Origin: Rhodonellum psychrophilum GCM71 = DSM 17998
GTDB taxonomy: Bacteria > Bacteroidota > Bacteroidia > Cytophagales > Cyclobacteriaceae
Assembly: GCF_000381545.1 (NCBI RefSeq)
Contig: NZ_KB906678.1
Span: 124,001 to 188,000, forward strand
Reading direction: 5' to 3'
Length of the DNA stretch: 64,000 nucleotides
Part shown: positions 8,437 through 17,103 of the stretch, one piece after another
Position numbering within the stretch: the first letter of the stretch is position 1
Layout of the letters: each line of letters begins with the position of its first letter
Made by a program: the position numbers and the translations under genes
Notes under the pieces: model-generated
What the model was told of the DNA's origin: nothing
What the model saw: only the letters and a program-made list of their open reading frames with translations
Databases searched by the model: none

Positions 8437-9804
8437 CTATTTGGTAATCGCCTCCAAGATATCATGCTTGGTGATGATATGAATCTGATGGTTTTCATCG
8501 CGTACCAAGATGGCTTTTTCTTTGTCCAGCATCGAAGAAAGCACATCCAAAGTACTGTCCAATGCCACGAACTTCATCGAATCTTCCATCACTTCCGATA
8601 CGTTGGCATCTTTAAGTTCAGGGTTGAGGATAATTTTGGCCAAGAGCTTGTTGTCGGTAATACTGCCCACCACATTCCCATCTTCCATCACCGGGATTTG
8701 GGAAACACTTTTGCCGTTCATCAATGCGATGGCATCTTTTACTTTGTCTGATTTGTTGCTGACGACAAGTTGGTAGCTTCCATTTCTGGATGAGATGATC
8801 TCCCTTGCCGTTCCAGAGAATTTGTTTTCAAGAAAACCGTGGTTTCGCATCCACTCATCATTGTACACCTTACCGAGATATCGTGTGCCATGATCCGGCA
8901 AAATGATAACCATCCGATCGCCCTCCTTCAGGTTTTCCTTCGCATACTCCAAAGCGCCATGAACTGCAGATCCACAAGACCAGCCCACAAACAAACCTTC
9001 TTCCCTGGACAGTCTTCGGGTCATGATGGCGGCATCCTTATCGGTTACTTTGACAAAATGGTCAATCAAGGAAAAATCAACGTTTTTGGGAAGAATGTCT
9101 TCTCCGATGCCTTCTGTCAGGTAAGGATAAATTTCATTTTCGTCGAATACACCGGTTTCCTTATATTTTTTGAAAACCGATCCGTAAGTATCGATCCCAA
9201 CAGTGATGACCTCGGGGTTTTGTTCTTTCAAGAATTTGGCCGTTCCAGACATGGACCCACCGGTGCCCACTCCAGCTGCGTAATGGGTGATTTTCCCTTC
9301 AGAATCCTTCCAGATTTCAGGACCCGTGGTTTCATAATGAGCTTTCCAATTGGAGAGATTGTCGTATTGATTGGGATAGAAAGAATTTGGAATATCCTGG
9401 TTCAATTTTTTCGCAACAGAGTAATAGGACCTTGGATCATCAGAAGCCACATTGGTTGGACAAACAATGACTTCGGCACCTACTGCTTTAAGAATATCTA
9501 TTTTTTCCTTTGACTGCTTGTCGGCCATCGTGAAGATACATTTGTATCCTTTGACGATCGCAGCAAGCGCCAATCCCATTCCGGTGTTGCCACTTGTACC
9601 CTCAATGATGGTCCCTCCAGGCTTCAAAATCCCGGCAATCTCGGCATCCTCCACCATTTTGATGGCCATTCGGTCTTTCATGGAATTTCCTGGATTGAAA
9701 TACTCCACCTTGACAAGAATCTCACCTTTAATGCCTTTATTGACCTTATTAAGTCTTACTAGCGGGGTATTTCCAATGGTTTCAATTATGGAATTATAAA
9801 TCAT
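8437..9804 (-). CDS. PLP-dependent cysteine synthase / cystathionine beta-synthase with C-terminal CBS domains
   Basis: A 455-residue protein with two parts. Residues 1 to about 325 form the fold-type II PLP enzyme. They carry the Schiff-base lysine K43 in NSMKDR, the phosphate-binding GTSGNTG loop at 69-75, and GVGTGGSMSG. Residues from about 335 to 455 hold a tandem CBS pair (Bateman module) starting at VSNKSDKVKDAI. This layout matches bacterial cystathionine beta-synthase-like enzymes, where the CBS pair may sense adenosyl ligands. Whether the substrate is O-acetylserine (cysteine synthesis) or homocysteine plus serine cannot be decided from the sequence. A palindrome about 90 bp upstream may be its operator. 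Confidence 0.93.
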   Translation of the reverse strand: MIYNSIIETIGNTPLVRLNKVNKGIKGEILVKVEYFNPGNSMKDRMAIKMVEDAEIAGILKPGGTIIEGTSGNTGMGLALAAIVKGYKCIFTMADKQSKEKIDILKAVGAEVIVCPTNVASDDPRSYYSVAKKLNQDIPNSFYPNQYDNLSNWKAHYETTGPEIWKDSEGKITHYAAGVGTGGSMSGTAKFLKEQNPEVITVGIDTYGSVFKKYKETGVFDENEIYPYLTEGIGEDILPKNVDFSLIDHFVKVTDKDAAIMTRRLSREEGLFVGWSCGSAVHGALEYAKENLKEGDRMVIILPDHGTRYLGKVYNDEWMRNHGFLENKFSGTAREIISSRNGSYQLVVSNKSDKVKDAIALMNGKSVSQIPVMEDGNVVGSITDNKLLAKIILNPELKDANVSEVMEDSMKFVALDSTLDVLSSMLDKEKAILVRDENHQIHIITKHDILEAITK

Positions 9805-9889
9805 AAATCTCTTGTTCTAATTTCCTGCAAGTTACAAATATTTTCAGCGCCTTGAATAGCACCCTGTTTTTTTCCAAATAATATTTTGT

Positions 9890-9903
9890 ACTCCAATTGG
9901 AGT
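9890..9903. promoter_or_regulatory. 14-bp perfect palindrome upstream of the cysteine synthase gene
   Basis: ACTCCAATTGGAGT is a perfect palindrome between the cysteine synthase start (9804) and the convergent end of the ABC permease gene (9955). It has the size and symmetry of a dimeric repressor site and loosely resembles Rrf2/CymR-type operators (TCC...GGA half-sites). The regulator is inferred, not shown, and none is encoded nearby. Confidence 0.35.
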
Positions 9904-9954
9904 TTACCAGACCGAGGGAGCCTTTTGAAAATCAAAACAATTCTATTTCATTCC

Positions 9955-11598
9955 TCAAACCTCCTTGAATTCCACTCTCTTGACGATATCCAAGGTGAGA
10001 TTCAGCATCACTGCAGCAACAATTGCCATCCCCACCGAGATGCCCAACATCCCAAAAACAAACTGCTTGGAAACGATAAAGAGAAATATGCCTGCGCCAA
10101 GTGAGGGCACTATCCCAAAGATCAACACACCACCGATGATCAATGGCTTGATCAGCTTCCGATCCCAACCTTCATCAAAACCCACCGTGGTGGAAAGACT
10201 AATCGAAAAACCCGTCAGATAAAAAGCCACCATACAAAACAGGAAAATGGGAATCAGGGCCCAATGCAGAGAAGCAATCAAGATGGTGGGGACGATCAAG
10301 ACAACTGAAAATAGCAGCATTTGATAGACATCCAGTTTGATCATGTTCCAAAATTTGGAAGACCAACTTGCCGGAATGAGGATGAAAAATGGTTTTTTCA
10401 AATCCCCAACATTGGTCTTGCCCATTCCTGCAATAAAGTAAATGAAAATGAGGAAAAGAAGATATCCATAGATCACTTGATGCGGAAACCATTCAAAAAG
10501 TGACAACACCGCAAACACAATCCCCAGAGCCACCATGATCAAACTATAAAGACCAAACAATGGATGAAAGTCTTGCCTGGAGCTATGCACATAATTTCTC
10601 CAAAACAAAGCTTTTGCGCCTGTCCCAAAGTCTGGCAAGTCCAGTTTTTTTCCTGCATTGAGGCTGAAATTCGACTCAGACATCTGTTTTTTCCCTTTGG
10701 CTTTTTCTTTTACCTCTTCGTTGGATTGAGTGGAATCCAATACATCCTCGTAGTAGGCCCCCGAATGCAGGATGACCAATTTGAGAATCAAGAAAAAGGC
10801 CATTCCATATAAAAGGATAAAACCCAAAGCAATCCAAGGATTTTCATGCGTGAGAAAAGTGAAAATCCCTCGGCTCCAACCCACAATCGGGAAGAAATCA
10901 AACCATTTCGAACCAATCCAAGCAAACATTCCCTTCCAGAATTTTTCGGCCATCAGGCCAGGTATCAGCACCATCAAACCCAAAAGCACGGCCATTGAAA
11001 ATACTCCTTTTTTAATGGAGGGCAGGATGCCGTATTTGGTGTTTAAGGTATAGATCAAAAACTTGATCGGGGAAAGCATGAAAAAAAACAAGGCAATCCC
11101 AATCGCCATGAAAGTAATGTTTGAAGTGGTCAAATCAAAGGTCCCAGCCAATTGACTCCCGCCATAGGCCAAGAAAATCAAACTTCCACCGATGGCCGGG
11201 AGCAAGGACCTGACCATGTAATAAATCAAAATATTGGAAGGGGAAACAGGTGAAGTAAAGAGGAGGTTGACGTCTGCCATGGTGAAAAAACTGACATTTT
11301 TCTTTGTCGCCCTGAACAATTGAAAAATAAAGAAGGCAAGCACCAAAAGCGTGATTCCCCCCGTAATACTCTGGAAGATATAATCCACCTTCTCCGAACC
11401 GGCCAAAGCATCATTCACTTCATCCATATTCACGGATTCATTTTCAACCCTATTGCGGCTTCGTGAAATGTAAATAAAACTAACATAGCCCACAAAAGCT
11501 GCATAGGGCAAAAGCCTAACCGGGTTTTTCAGGATCAGTTTGAGATTGTTGATCAGGATAAAGAGATCCTTTCTCAACAGTAATTTGAACTCATTCAT
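9955..11598 (-). CDS. ABC exporter membrane subunit
   Basis: A 547-residue membrane protein with about 12 hydrophobic segments and a soluble central loop (about 285-330, charged KEKAKGKKQMSES). N-terminal MNEFKLLLRKDLFILINNLK and a later MADVNLLFTSPVSP block are typical of the putative ABC exporter family PF16962 or DUF5687-like proteins of Bacteroidota. Its start overlaps the ATP-binding subunit by 8 bp, so the two form a transporter pair. The substrate is unknown. No other transporter component is adjacent. Confidence 0.85.
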   Translation of the reverse strand: MNEFKLLLRKDLFILINNLKLILKNPVRLLPYAAFVGYVSFIYISRSRNRVENESVNMDEVNDALAGSEKVDYIFQSITGGITLLVLAFFIFQLFRATKKNVSFFTMADVNLLFTSPVSPSNILIYYMVRSLLPAIGGSLIFLAYGGSQLAGTFDLTTSNITFMAIGIALFFFMLSPIKFLIYTLNTKYGILPSIKKGVFSMAVLLGLMVLIPGLMAEKFWKGMFAWIGSKWFDFFPIVGWSRGIFTFLTHENPWIALGFILLYGMAFFLILKLVILHSGAYYEDVLDSTQSNEEVKEKAKGKKQMSESNFSLNAGKKLDLPDFGTGAKALFWRNYVHSSRQDFHPLFGLYSLIMVALGIVFAVLSLFEWFPHQVIYGYLLFLIFIYFIAGMGKTNVGDLKKPFFILIPASWSSKFWNMIKLDVYQMLLFSVVLIVPTILIASLHWALIPIFLFCMVAFYLTGFSISLSTTVGFDEGWDRKLIKPLIIGGVLIFGIVPSLGAGIFLFIVSKQFVFGMLGISVGMAIVAAVMLNLTLDIVKRVEFKEV

Positions 11599-12307
11599 CT
11601 TTTGTCAATTCTAAAAATAGATCCTCCAAAGTGGAATCATTTCCGCCATTAAAATTTGCTTTCAAATTCGACAAAGTATCATTCCCGATAATATTGCCTT
11701 CCTTCATGATCATGATCCTGTCGGCGATGGCCTCCACACTTTCCATCAGATGGGTACTTACCAGGATGGTCTTCCCCTCCTCTTTGAGTGTTTTAAAAAT
11801 CTTTTTGGTGTTTTTGATGGCTTTCGGATCCAAACCGATCATCGGTTCGTCAAAAAACAAAATCCGGGGATCAGGGAGCAAGGCACAACAAATGGAAACC
11901 TTCTGCTTCATGCCCTTGGACAAATCCCTGCCGAGTTTGTCCTGCTTGTCAGCCAGATCATACATTTCAAAATAGACCTCCGCTCGCTCCTTCCAATCCT
12001 TAACGCCGTATGCTTGGGCGATAAATTGCATATGCTCCCGAACAGTCAGCAAGTCATAAATATTTGGGGTCTCGGGGATATAAGAAAACAATTTCTTGGC
12101 TTCCACGGAAAGATGGTCATGACCACCGATGGAAACCTCTCCTGCTGTCTTTCTCAAAAGACCGACGATGCATTTCATCGTGGTACTCTTTCCTGCTCCA
12201 TTGGGACCAAGAAGCCCTACGACTTCCCCGCCTTGCAAGGAAAAAGTGATGTTGTTGACGGCATTTTGCTTGTCGTATTTTTTGATCAATCCGTTTACTT
12301 CGAGCAT
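11591..12307 (-). CDS. ABC transporter ATP-binding protein
   Basis: A 238-residue ABC ATPase that energises the exporter encoded directly downstream. Motifs: Walker A GPNGAGKST (about 37-45), Q-loop near the YIPETPNIYD stretch, signature LSKGMKQK, Walker B ILFFDEP and the switch histidine in VSTHLME. The start MLEVNGLIKKYDKQ at 12307 is preferred over the upstream non-canonical start, because the domain begins at once and the extension is basic and unconserved-looking. The 8-bp overlap with the permease gene implies coupled translation. Confidence 0.93.
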   Translation of the reverse strand: MLEVNGLIKKYDKQNAVNNITFSLQGGEVVGLLGPNGAGKSTTMKCIVGLLRKTAGEVSIGGHDHLSVEAKKLFSYIPETPNIYDLLTVREHMQFIAQAYGVKDWKERAEVYFEMYDLADKQDKLGRDLSKGMKQKVSICCALLPDPRILFFDEPMIGLDPKAIKNTKKIFKTLKEEGKTILVSTHLMESVEAIADRIMIMKEGNIIGNDTLSNLKANFNGGNDSTLEDLFLELTKDE

Positions 12308-12499
12308 TTTCTTTTTTATCGAAACCAAAAATAACATAGAAAAATGTAACTAAGGTTGGATCTTTTCTTTTTATTCACCCAGGACAAATGATTTTTCGAT
12401 GTTTGGTTTTCATAAATGTGGCTTGATCCAATGGTTCGCCGAAATGGTTTACCCTCTCCATTTTTTGATTGATATAAAAAAGTCTTTTGTGTGTAGGTT

Positions 12500-12670
12500 T
12501 AAATCCGAAACAGGCATTAGGAAATCTAATTCGATTGAAATCGCAAGAAAATCAGGCTGTTTGGGGAATAACGTGAATGACCGATGTCGTGAATTCAAAA
12601 ATTATAAATAACTAAATGACTGGTAATTAATTTCAGACTGGAATAGAATTGGCAATGCATCAGACGGTTA
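12500..12670 (+). repeat. MITE-like element, copy A
   Basis: Diverged copy of the dispersed element found seven times in the window. Recognisable segments are a left end TCCGAAACAGGCA, the core GATTGAAATCGCAAGAAAATC followed within a few bases by GTTTGGGGAATAA, TTAATTTCAGACTGG near the right, and the right end TGCATCAGACGGTT. It fills most of the gap between the ABC ATPase gene and the barrel gene (12308-12684). The rest of the gap holds no convincing gene. A 70-codon frame across it (12399-12611) is an accident of the repeat. Confidence 0.7.
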
Positions 12671-12684
12671 AAAAAATCCAAAAT

Positions 12685-13290
12685 TCAAAAAACGAGACCC
12701 CACTTCAGCAAAAGACTGTTGAATACATAATTTTCTTCACGAACAGAAATAAATCCCGGCGGAAGTCTGCCCTCTGAAAATCCAGTGGAAAGCCCTCCCC
12801 CTCTGACGCCCTCATAAAAAGAAGCACCTTGGCGCTTGAAACCCAAACTCCATGAAAAGGCGGATTTCCCACCTCTTGATTTCCGTCTAAGACCTATCGC
12901 TGGGCTAAATAAGGAACCACCTTCGTACCAAGATTCCCTTTGGCCCTGTCTATCTCTTTTTTCCAACAACGCAGACCCATAACCCAAATCCAAACTCAGA
13001 TAGGGAGATGTTCTTTTTCCCTTTTCCCGGATTCCCCGCCAACCCAGTGCTACAGGCATCAAGTTCAAACCCGAATAAGTATCCAAACCGACCAAAAAAC
13101 CCACTTCATGGTTAGGGTTGATTTTTACACCATTGAAGGTCTGGATGGAAAAATTGACCCGGTAATCGTAATCGTTGCTTTTCCCGAACATAGGTCCAAT
13201 CTCGGTATGATTGACATATACGGGTGATTGGGATTGGGCTCCAAAGGCTATAAAAACGACAAAAATCGTAAGGATGAAATATCTAACCAT
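12685..13290 (-). CDS. putative outer-membrane beta-barrel protein
   Basis: A 201-residue exported protein. The start at 13290 gives a clean signal peptide (MVRYFILTIFVVFIAFGAQSQ); the longer frame adds 16 unlikely residues. The mature part alternates short beta-type stretches ending in aromatic residues (YRVNFSIQTF, HEVGFLVGLDTY, PYLSLDLGYGS, FSWSLGFKR) and ends with LLLKWGLVF, a C-terminal phenylalanine typical of outer-membrane barrels. Size suggests an 8-stranded barrel. Function unknown. It follows the LVIVD gene on the same strand, with a terminator-like hairpin between them. Confidence 0.75.
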   Translation of the reverse strand: MVRYFILTIFVVFIAFGAQSQSPVYVNHTEIGPMFGKSNDYDYRVNFSIQTFNGVKINPNHEVGFLVGLDTYSGLNLMPVALGWRGIREKGKRTSPYLSLDLGYGSALLEKRDRQGQRESWYEGGSLFSPAIGLRRKSRGGKSAFSWSLGFKRQGASFYEGVRGGGLSTGFSEGRLPPGFISVREENYVFNSLLLKWGLVF

Positions 13291-13304
13291 GGGGTTTTTG
13301 ACCT

Positions 13305-13344
13305 GAAAAAACAAGCCCCTTTCGAACGAATTGTCCAAAAGGGG
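13305..13344 (-). terminator. terminator after the LVIVD lipoprotein gene
   Basis: On the minus strand CCCCTTT and AAAGGGG (plus-strand 13338-13344 and 13316-13322) form a stem with a 15-base loop. A T-rich tract follows (A-run at 13306-13311). It sits 13 bp past the stop of the 13357-14628 gene. Confidence 0.55.
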
Positions 13345-13356
13345 TTTATAAATTTA

Positions 13357-14628
13357 TTAAACTACGATTTGATTTTTGACTTGGATGCAACTCAGGCTTT
13401 TCAATTTCTTTGGATTGGAATAATCAAACTGGCAAACACCATCCGGACCGATGACGATCAGGGATTTGGGTCCCGGAATAATATCCACGGACTTCATGGA
13501 CCTGAGGTGTTCCAATTGATTCTCGGCAATTTTGAAAACATCAGCCACCTGAAAACTTTTTAAACCCGAATTACCTTCTGCCAAATATAGATAATCTCCC
13601 GACAGTGCCAATCCATGCGGGTTTTCCATCGGATAGGCCTTCAATAATTGAGGATTATAAAGATCTGTAATATCGAGAACCTGGAGTTGGTCTACTCCTT
13701 GTCTGCAGGTCATTCCTGATCTTAAAGTCACAAATGCATATTGATCGTTGACCACAACGGGGTCGCACGCGGTGAGATGTGCATATACCGACATCAATTT
13801 GGGCTTGGAGGGAACACTTGCATCATAAATATGCATTCCTGTGGTGGATCCGATAAAAAGATTTCCTTTGAAAGGGAAAATCGTTTCTATTCCCCAACCC
13901 AACTGAAAGTTTTCCAAATATTTTGGATCCGTCGCAGTTTGGACATCAAACACCCGAAGCTTGGTTTCGTCCACGGCATAAAGATGTCCACTCATGAGTG
14001 TAAATCTGGCCATTGATCCACCCTGCCCATAACTTTCGCCTCCTCCGGAGGAAGAACTAAAAGCTCTCGAATCATTCATAGCTCCCCAGCCTCCTCCCCA
14101 GCCTCTCATAAATCCTGATTCGTAAGTCATGACCGTATCCTTGAATGTCATAAAAGTACTGGTGGCCAAATCAGTGTACATGTGTTCAAAAACGTCCTCC
14201 ACCCTTTTGATCTTTTTGATGTCCCGTGGGTTGGTGATGTCGAAAGCCAATAAATCCACATAACTGTCCGCATACAAAATATTGGCATTGACGGCTAGAT
14301 CCACGTTTCCGGGAATATTGATAAAATTCATCCCTATCGGGTTGGAAGGATTGGTGTTGTCAATGACATGAATGCCTTTTTGGGGTTCATTGATCAGAAG
14401 AAAATCGCCATAAATGTAAATTTTCCCTGGATTTTCAAGTTGTTTTCCAGGCCCGATAATGATATCCGCTTCCCGAAAAGTGCTCATTTGCATAAAAACC
14501 GGATATTGGGTCCGATAAGTATATGTACTGTCTACCTGATCTTGACAGGAGGGAAGGGTCAGAATCAGCATCAAGGAAAAAACAATTCCCAATGGCCAAT
14601 TGAAGAGAGGAAGTAGCGTCTTTTTCAT
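13357..14628 (-). CDS. LVIVD repeat lipoprotein (beta-propeller)
   Basis: A 423-residue lipoprotein. The start at 14628 gives MKKTLLPLFNWPLG and a lipobox ending LPSC at about residue 28; in-frame ATGs at 14640 and 14682 are alternatives. The mature part has repeated LVIVD-type units (GIHVIDNTNPSNP, LLAFDITNPRD, LRVFDVQTATDP, MHIYDASVPSKP, LQVLDITDLYNP) that should fold as a beta-propeller on the cell surface or in the periplasm. A glycine/serine-rich insertion (about residues 172-205: RGWGGGWGAMN, SSSSGGGESYGQGG) interrupts the propeller and looks like a flexible surface loop. Ligand and role unknown. Confidence 0.85.
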   Translation of the reverse strand: MKKTLLPLFNWPLGIVFSLMLILTLPSCQDQVDSTYTYRTQYPVFMQMSTFREADIIIGPGKQLENPGKIYIYGDFLLINEPQKGIHVIDNTNPSNPIGMNFINIPGNVDLAVNANILYADSYVDLLAFDITNPRDIKKIKRVEDVFEHMYTDLATSTFMTFKDTVMTYESGFMRGWGGGWGAMNDSRAFSSSSGGGESYGQGGSMARFTLMSGHLYAVDETKLRVFDVQTATDPKYLENFQLGWGIETIFPFKGNLFIGSTTGMHIYDASVPSKPKLMSVYAHLTACDPVVVNDQYAFVTLRSGMTCRQGVDQLQVLDITDLYNPQLLKAYPMENPHGLALSGDYLYLAEGNSGLKSFQVADVFKIAENQLEHLRSMKSVDIIPGPKSLIVIGPDGVCQFDYSNPKKLKSLSCIQVKNQIVV

Positions 14629-14760
14629 AGTTTGTGGCATGTCAAATTTCAAAAATAAAAAGCTTATGTATTCATGACGCAAGATTTTGTCATTCCGCTA
14701 CAAACAATTGTAAATTAATTGAAAAAAAAATTATCTCCTGAATAAATCATGGGATACCAT

Positions 14761-15177
14761 TCAATCACCCAATTTAGCAGACATCTTTCTCTCAAAATTT
14801 TCGAACAATTTAATGTATCTCCCAAGGATGTTTTGGACCAAGACAGGCTGATAATCCTCTGGGTAAATTGGATTGTATTTGATCCTACAGATGATCATAT
14901 CCAACCAACCTTCCCCATCATCGATCAAATCTTCATGAAATGCATCAACGGTCGCATCCCTGGATCCGGAAAATGGCTTTCTCCCTTCTTTTTTGAAATA
15001 TTCACCTATTGTAGTGAGCGCCAATTCATGGGTGATTTCAAAAACCCTGATGATTTTTTGTTCCAATTTCTCATTTAAGCCCTTGGATTTTGCCAGATCA
15101 CGGATGTCCTTTAATTCCTCCAAGGAATCTTTATAATCGGCTAGGCATTTTTCGACACTTCTGGGCAATACCTTCAT
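14761..15177 (-). CDS. HepT-like (HI0074-type) nucleotidyltransferase substrate-binding protein, orphan
   Basis: A 138-residue all-helical protein with the pattern of the HI0074/HepT family (EKCLADYKDSLEELKDI, QKIIRVFEITHELALTTIGEYFKKEG, SRDATVDAFHEDLIDDGEGWLDMI). These proteins normally pair with a small MntA-type minimal nucleotidyltransferase, as toxin-antitoxin or related modules. The RX4-6HXY motif of HepT toxins is not evident, so it is closer to HI0074 than to the RNase-like HepT. No nucleotidyltransferase gene lies on either side: upstream is a repeat element (15201-15368), downstream an LVIVD gene. It is therefore an orphan or a relic of a module. Confidence 0.8.
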   Translation of the reverse strand: MKVLPRSVEKCLADYKDSLEELKDIRDLAKSKGLNEKLEQKIIRVFEITHELALTTIGEYFKKEGRKPFSGSRDATVDAFHEDLIDDGEGWLDMIICRIKYNPIYPEDYQPVLVQNILGRYIKLFENFERKMSAKLGD

Positions 15178-15200
15178 CTTTTCTTTGTTTTATAAAATTC

Positions 15201-15368
15201 AACCCCTGTAATGCATTTCCAATTCCATTTCAGCCTGTAATCACCTCCTCATCAGTGGGCTGTTTTCTATTTTTGATTTCACCACATCGGTACTATCCCA
15301 TATCCTCCAAACAGCTTGATTTTCTTGCCGTTTCAACCTCATTGAAAACCTGTTGCATATTTCGAGTT
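15201..15368 (-). repeat. MITE-like element, copy E
   Basis: Minus-strand copy of the dispersed element. Read on that strand it begins AACTCGAAATATGCA, continues through GAGGTTGAAACGGCAAG, AAAATCAAGCTGTTTGG and TGGTGAAATCAAAAATAG, then GGCTGAAATGGAATTGGAAA, and ends TGCATTACAGGGGTT. Both terminal repeats are easy to see. It occupies the gap between the HtrA protease gene and the orphan HepT-like gene. Confidence 0.8.
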
Positions 15369-15456
15369 TAACGAAATACCCCTCCAATTCCAAGGGATTA
15401 GGCAGAAAACACTTTCTAAAACAAGCTTATAAACACAATAAATCATCTGAATATAC

Positions 15457-16908
15457 CTATCTCACACTATACGACTGCATAAATGGCTGTCCATTTGGCG
15501 CAAATCCTTCCAAAAGCAATCGGCCACTGAATTTCTCCAGAAACACACCCACGTCCTTGGGATCACGGGCTTGTTCGCCATTGACCTTAGTAATGACAAA
15601 ACCTTCATTCAAACCCAACTCCCTTAAATATCCCCTTGTCAAACCCGTGATTTTGATGCCAAAGCTGATTTTCAATCTGTCCCGGTCAATGGCATTCACC
15701 GATTCAAGCCTTGCACCGAGAAGTTCTGAGGTATAAAACTCCCTGATCAAAACCCCCGTTCCTCCCTCCAAATTCTGCAAAGTCAATGATACATTTTTGA
15801 CCTCATTGTTTCGAATCAATTTTACATTTATCTGATTACCCGGATAGTAATAGGAAAGCACTTCCTCAAAACTCCCTTTCCCCGTGATGGGTACACTTTC
15901 AATTTGGGTAATCAAATCATTCTTTCGGATACCCGCTTTTTCGGCAGAGCCGCCACCCAAAACATGAACGGCAATCACTCCATCCAAAGTCTTAAGTTTC
16001 ATTTCTTCGGCAAGTTCCGGAGTCAATTCAACCACATCCGCTCCCAAAAATGCTTTTTGAACCTCGCCGAACTTGATCAGATCATTCGCGATCTTCATCG
16101 CAATATCGCCGGGAACTGCAAACCCATATCCTGTATAAGACCCTGTTCGAGACAAAATGGCAGTGTTGATCCCCACCAATTCTCCCCTGATGTTTACAAG
16201 CGCACCACCGGAATTTCCCGGATTGATCGGGGCATCTGTCTGGATAAAGGATTCCAAAGGAAATTCTCCTCCCAATATGTTGATTTGTCTTTCCTTCGCC
16301 GAGACAATCCCTGCAGTCACTGTGGACGTCAGGTTAAATGGATTCCCCACGGCGATCACCCACTCCCCAATTTTGAGTTCTCGGCTACTGCCCAAGGTGA
16401 TGGCTGGCAGGTCTTGGGTTTCGACTTTCAGTACTGCTATGTCCGTGTTTTTATCGGTCCCTATCAGTTTGGCAGGATACGTCCTTTTTTGATGTACCAC
16501 TTCAATGGTTTCTGCACGTTCTATTACGTGGTTATTTGTGATGATATATCCATCCTTACTGATGATCACACCGGAACCAGTGCTCACCCTTTGGGTGGGA
16601 CCAGTCCCAAAAAAATAGTCGAAAATACTATACCTTCTTGTATCCGAGCCCGAAAAATTCTTGATAAAAACCACCGAAGGGGTGCTTTTCAGTGAAGCTT
16701 CCACGAAGGAAACAGGAATGGTTGAAATGTTCGGCTGGATTTGATCTGCATAATTTACCTGGAAATTTTCTGCTTGGGGAAATTGATCTTGTGAAATATT
16801 GGTGTTTCCTGAAAATTCATCTGCGAATTGGTGGAAAGCCCAAGCACCCAATAATCCGGACATAAATGCCAAAATGGCAAATTTTAAATTTTTCATCATA
16901 ATTTTCAT
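15457..16908 (-). CDS. degQ: HtrA/DegQ-family periplasmic serine protease
   Basis: A 483-residue Do-type protease for envelope quality control. It has an N-terminal membrane anchor or signal (about 8-25) and a trypsin-like domain with the triad H127 (TNNHV), D156 (NTDIAVL) and S233 (PGNSGGAL). Two PDZ domains follow (about 285-375 and 390-480); the first contains GVIAVHVLGGGSAEKAGI. Length and layout are normal for Bacteroidota DegQ/DegP. It is a single-gene unit facing away from dxr. A second ATG four codons in is an alternative start. Confidence 0.94.
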   Translation of the reverse strand: MKIMMKNLKFAILAFMSGLLGAWAFHQFADEFSGNTNISQDQFPQAENFQVNYADQIQPNISTIPVSFVEASLKSTPSVVFIKNFSGSDTRRYSIFDYFFGTGPTQRVSTGSGVIISKDGYIITNNHVIERAETIEVVHQKRTYPAKLIGTDKNTDIAVLKVETQDLPAITLGSSRELKIGEWVIAVGNPFNLTSTVTAGIVSAKERQINILGGEFPLESFIQTDAPINPGNSGGALVNIRGELVGINTAILSRTGSYTGYGFAVPGDIAMKIANDLIKFGEVQKAFLGADVVELTPELAEEMKLKTLDGVIAVHVLGGGSAEKAGIRKNDLITQIESVPITGKGSFEEVLSYYYPGNQINVKLIRNNEVKNVSLTLQNLEGGTGVLIREFYTSELLGARLESVNAIDRDRLKISFGIKITGLTRGYLRELGLNEGFVITKVNGEQARDPKDVGVFLEKFSGRLLLEGFAPNGQPFMQSYSVR

Positions 16909-17103
16909 AACGAAATTTAAATTTTGATGTTAACACGAAATAGGGAAATTTCTGATCCGAAAATACGATATTTCGAAATGATAGGGGAAATAGCAAGGAA
17001 AAGTCTTTGATCGTTGTAATTTTGTCATTTTGAAAGCATAAAACATTTAGGATTCAAAACACTTTCCTTCAAGAATAAGCCCAAATCGACACAATAGGAT
17101 TTC

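Noticed and set aside
12399-12611. 70-codon plus-strand frame between the ABC ATPase and barrel genes
   Set aside because: It overlaps repeat copy A, has no start context, and its second half is simply the translated repeat. Not a gene.
15353-15736. 127-codon plus-strand frame opposite the HtrA gene
   Set aside because: Antisense shadow of degQ that begins in repeat copy E; basic, Ser/Pro-rich composition with no conserved motif.
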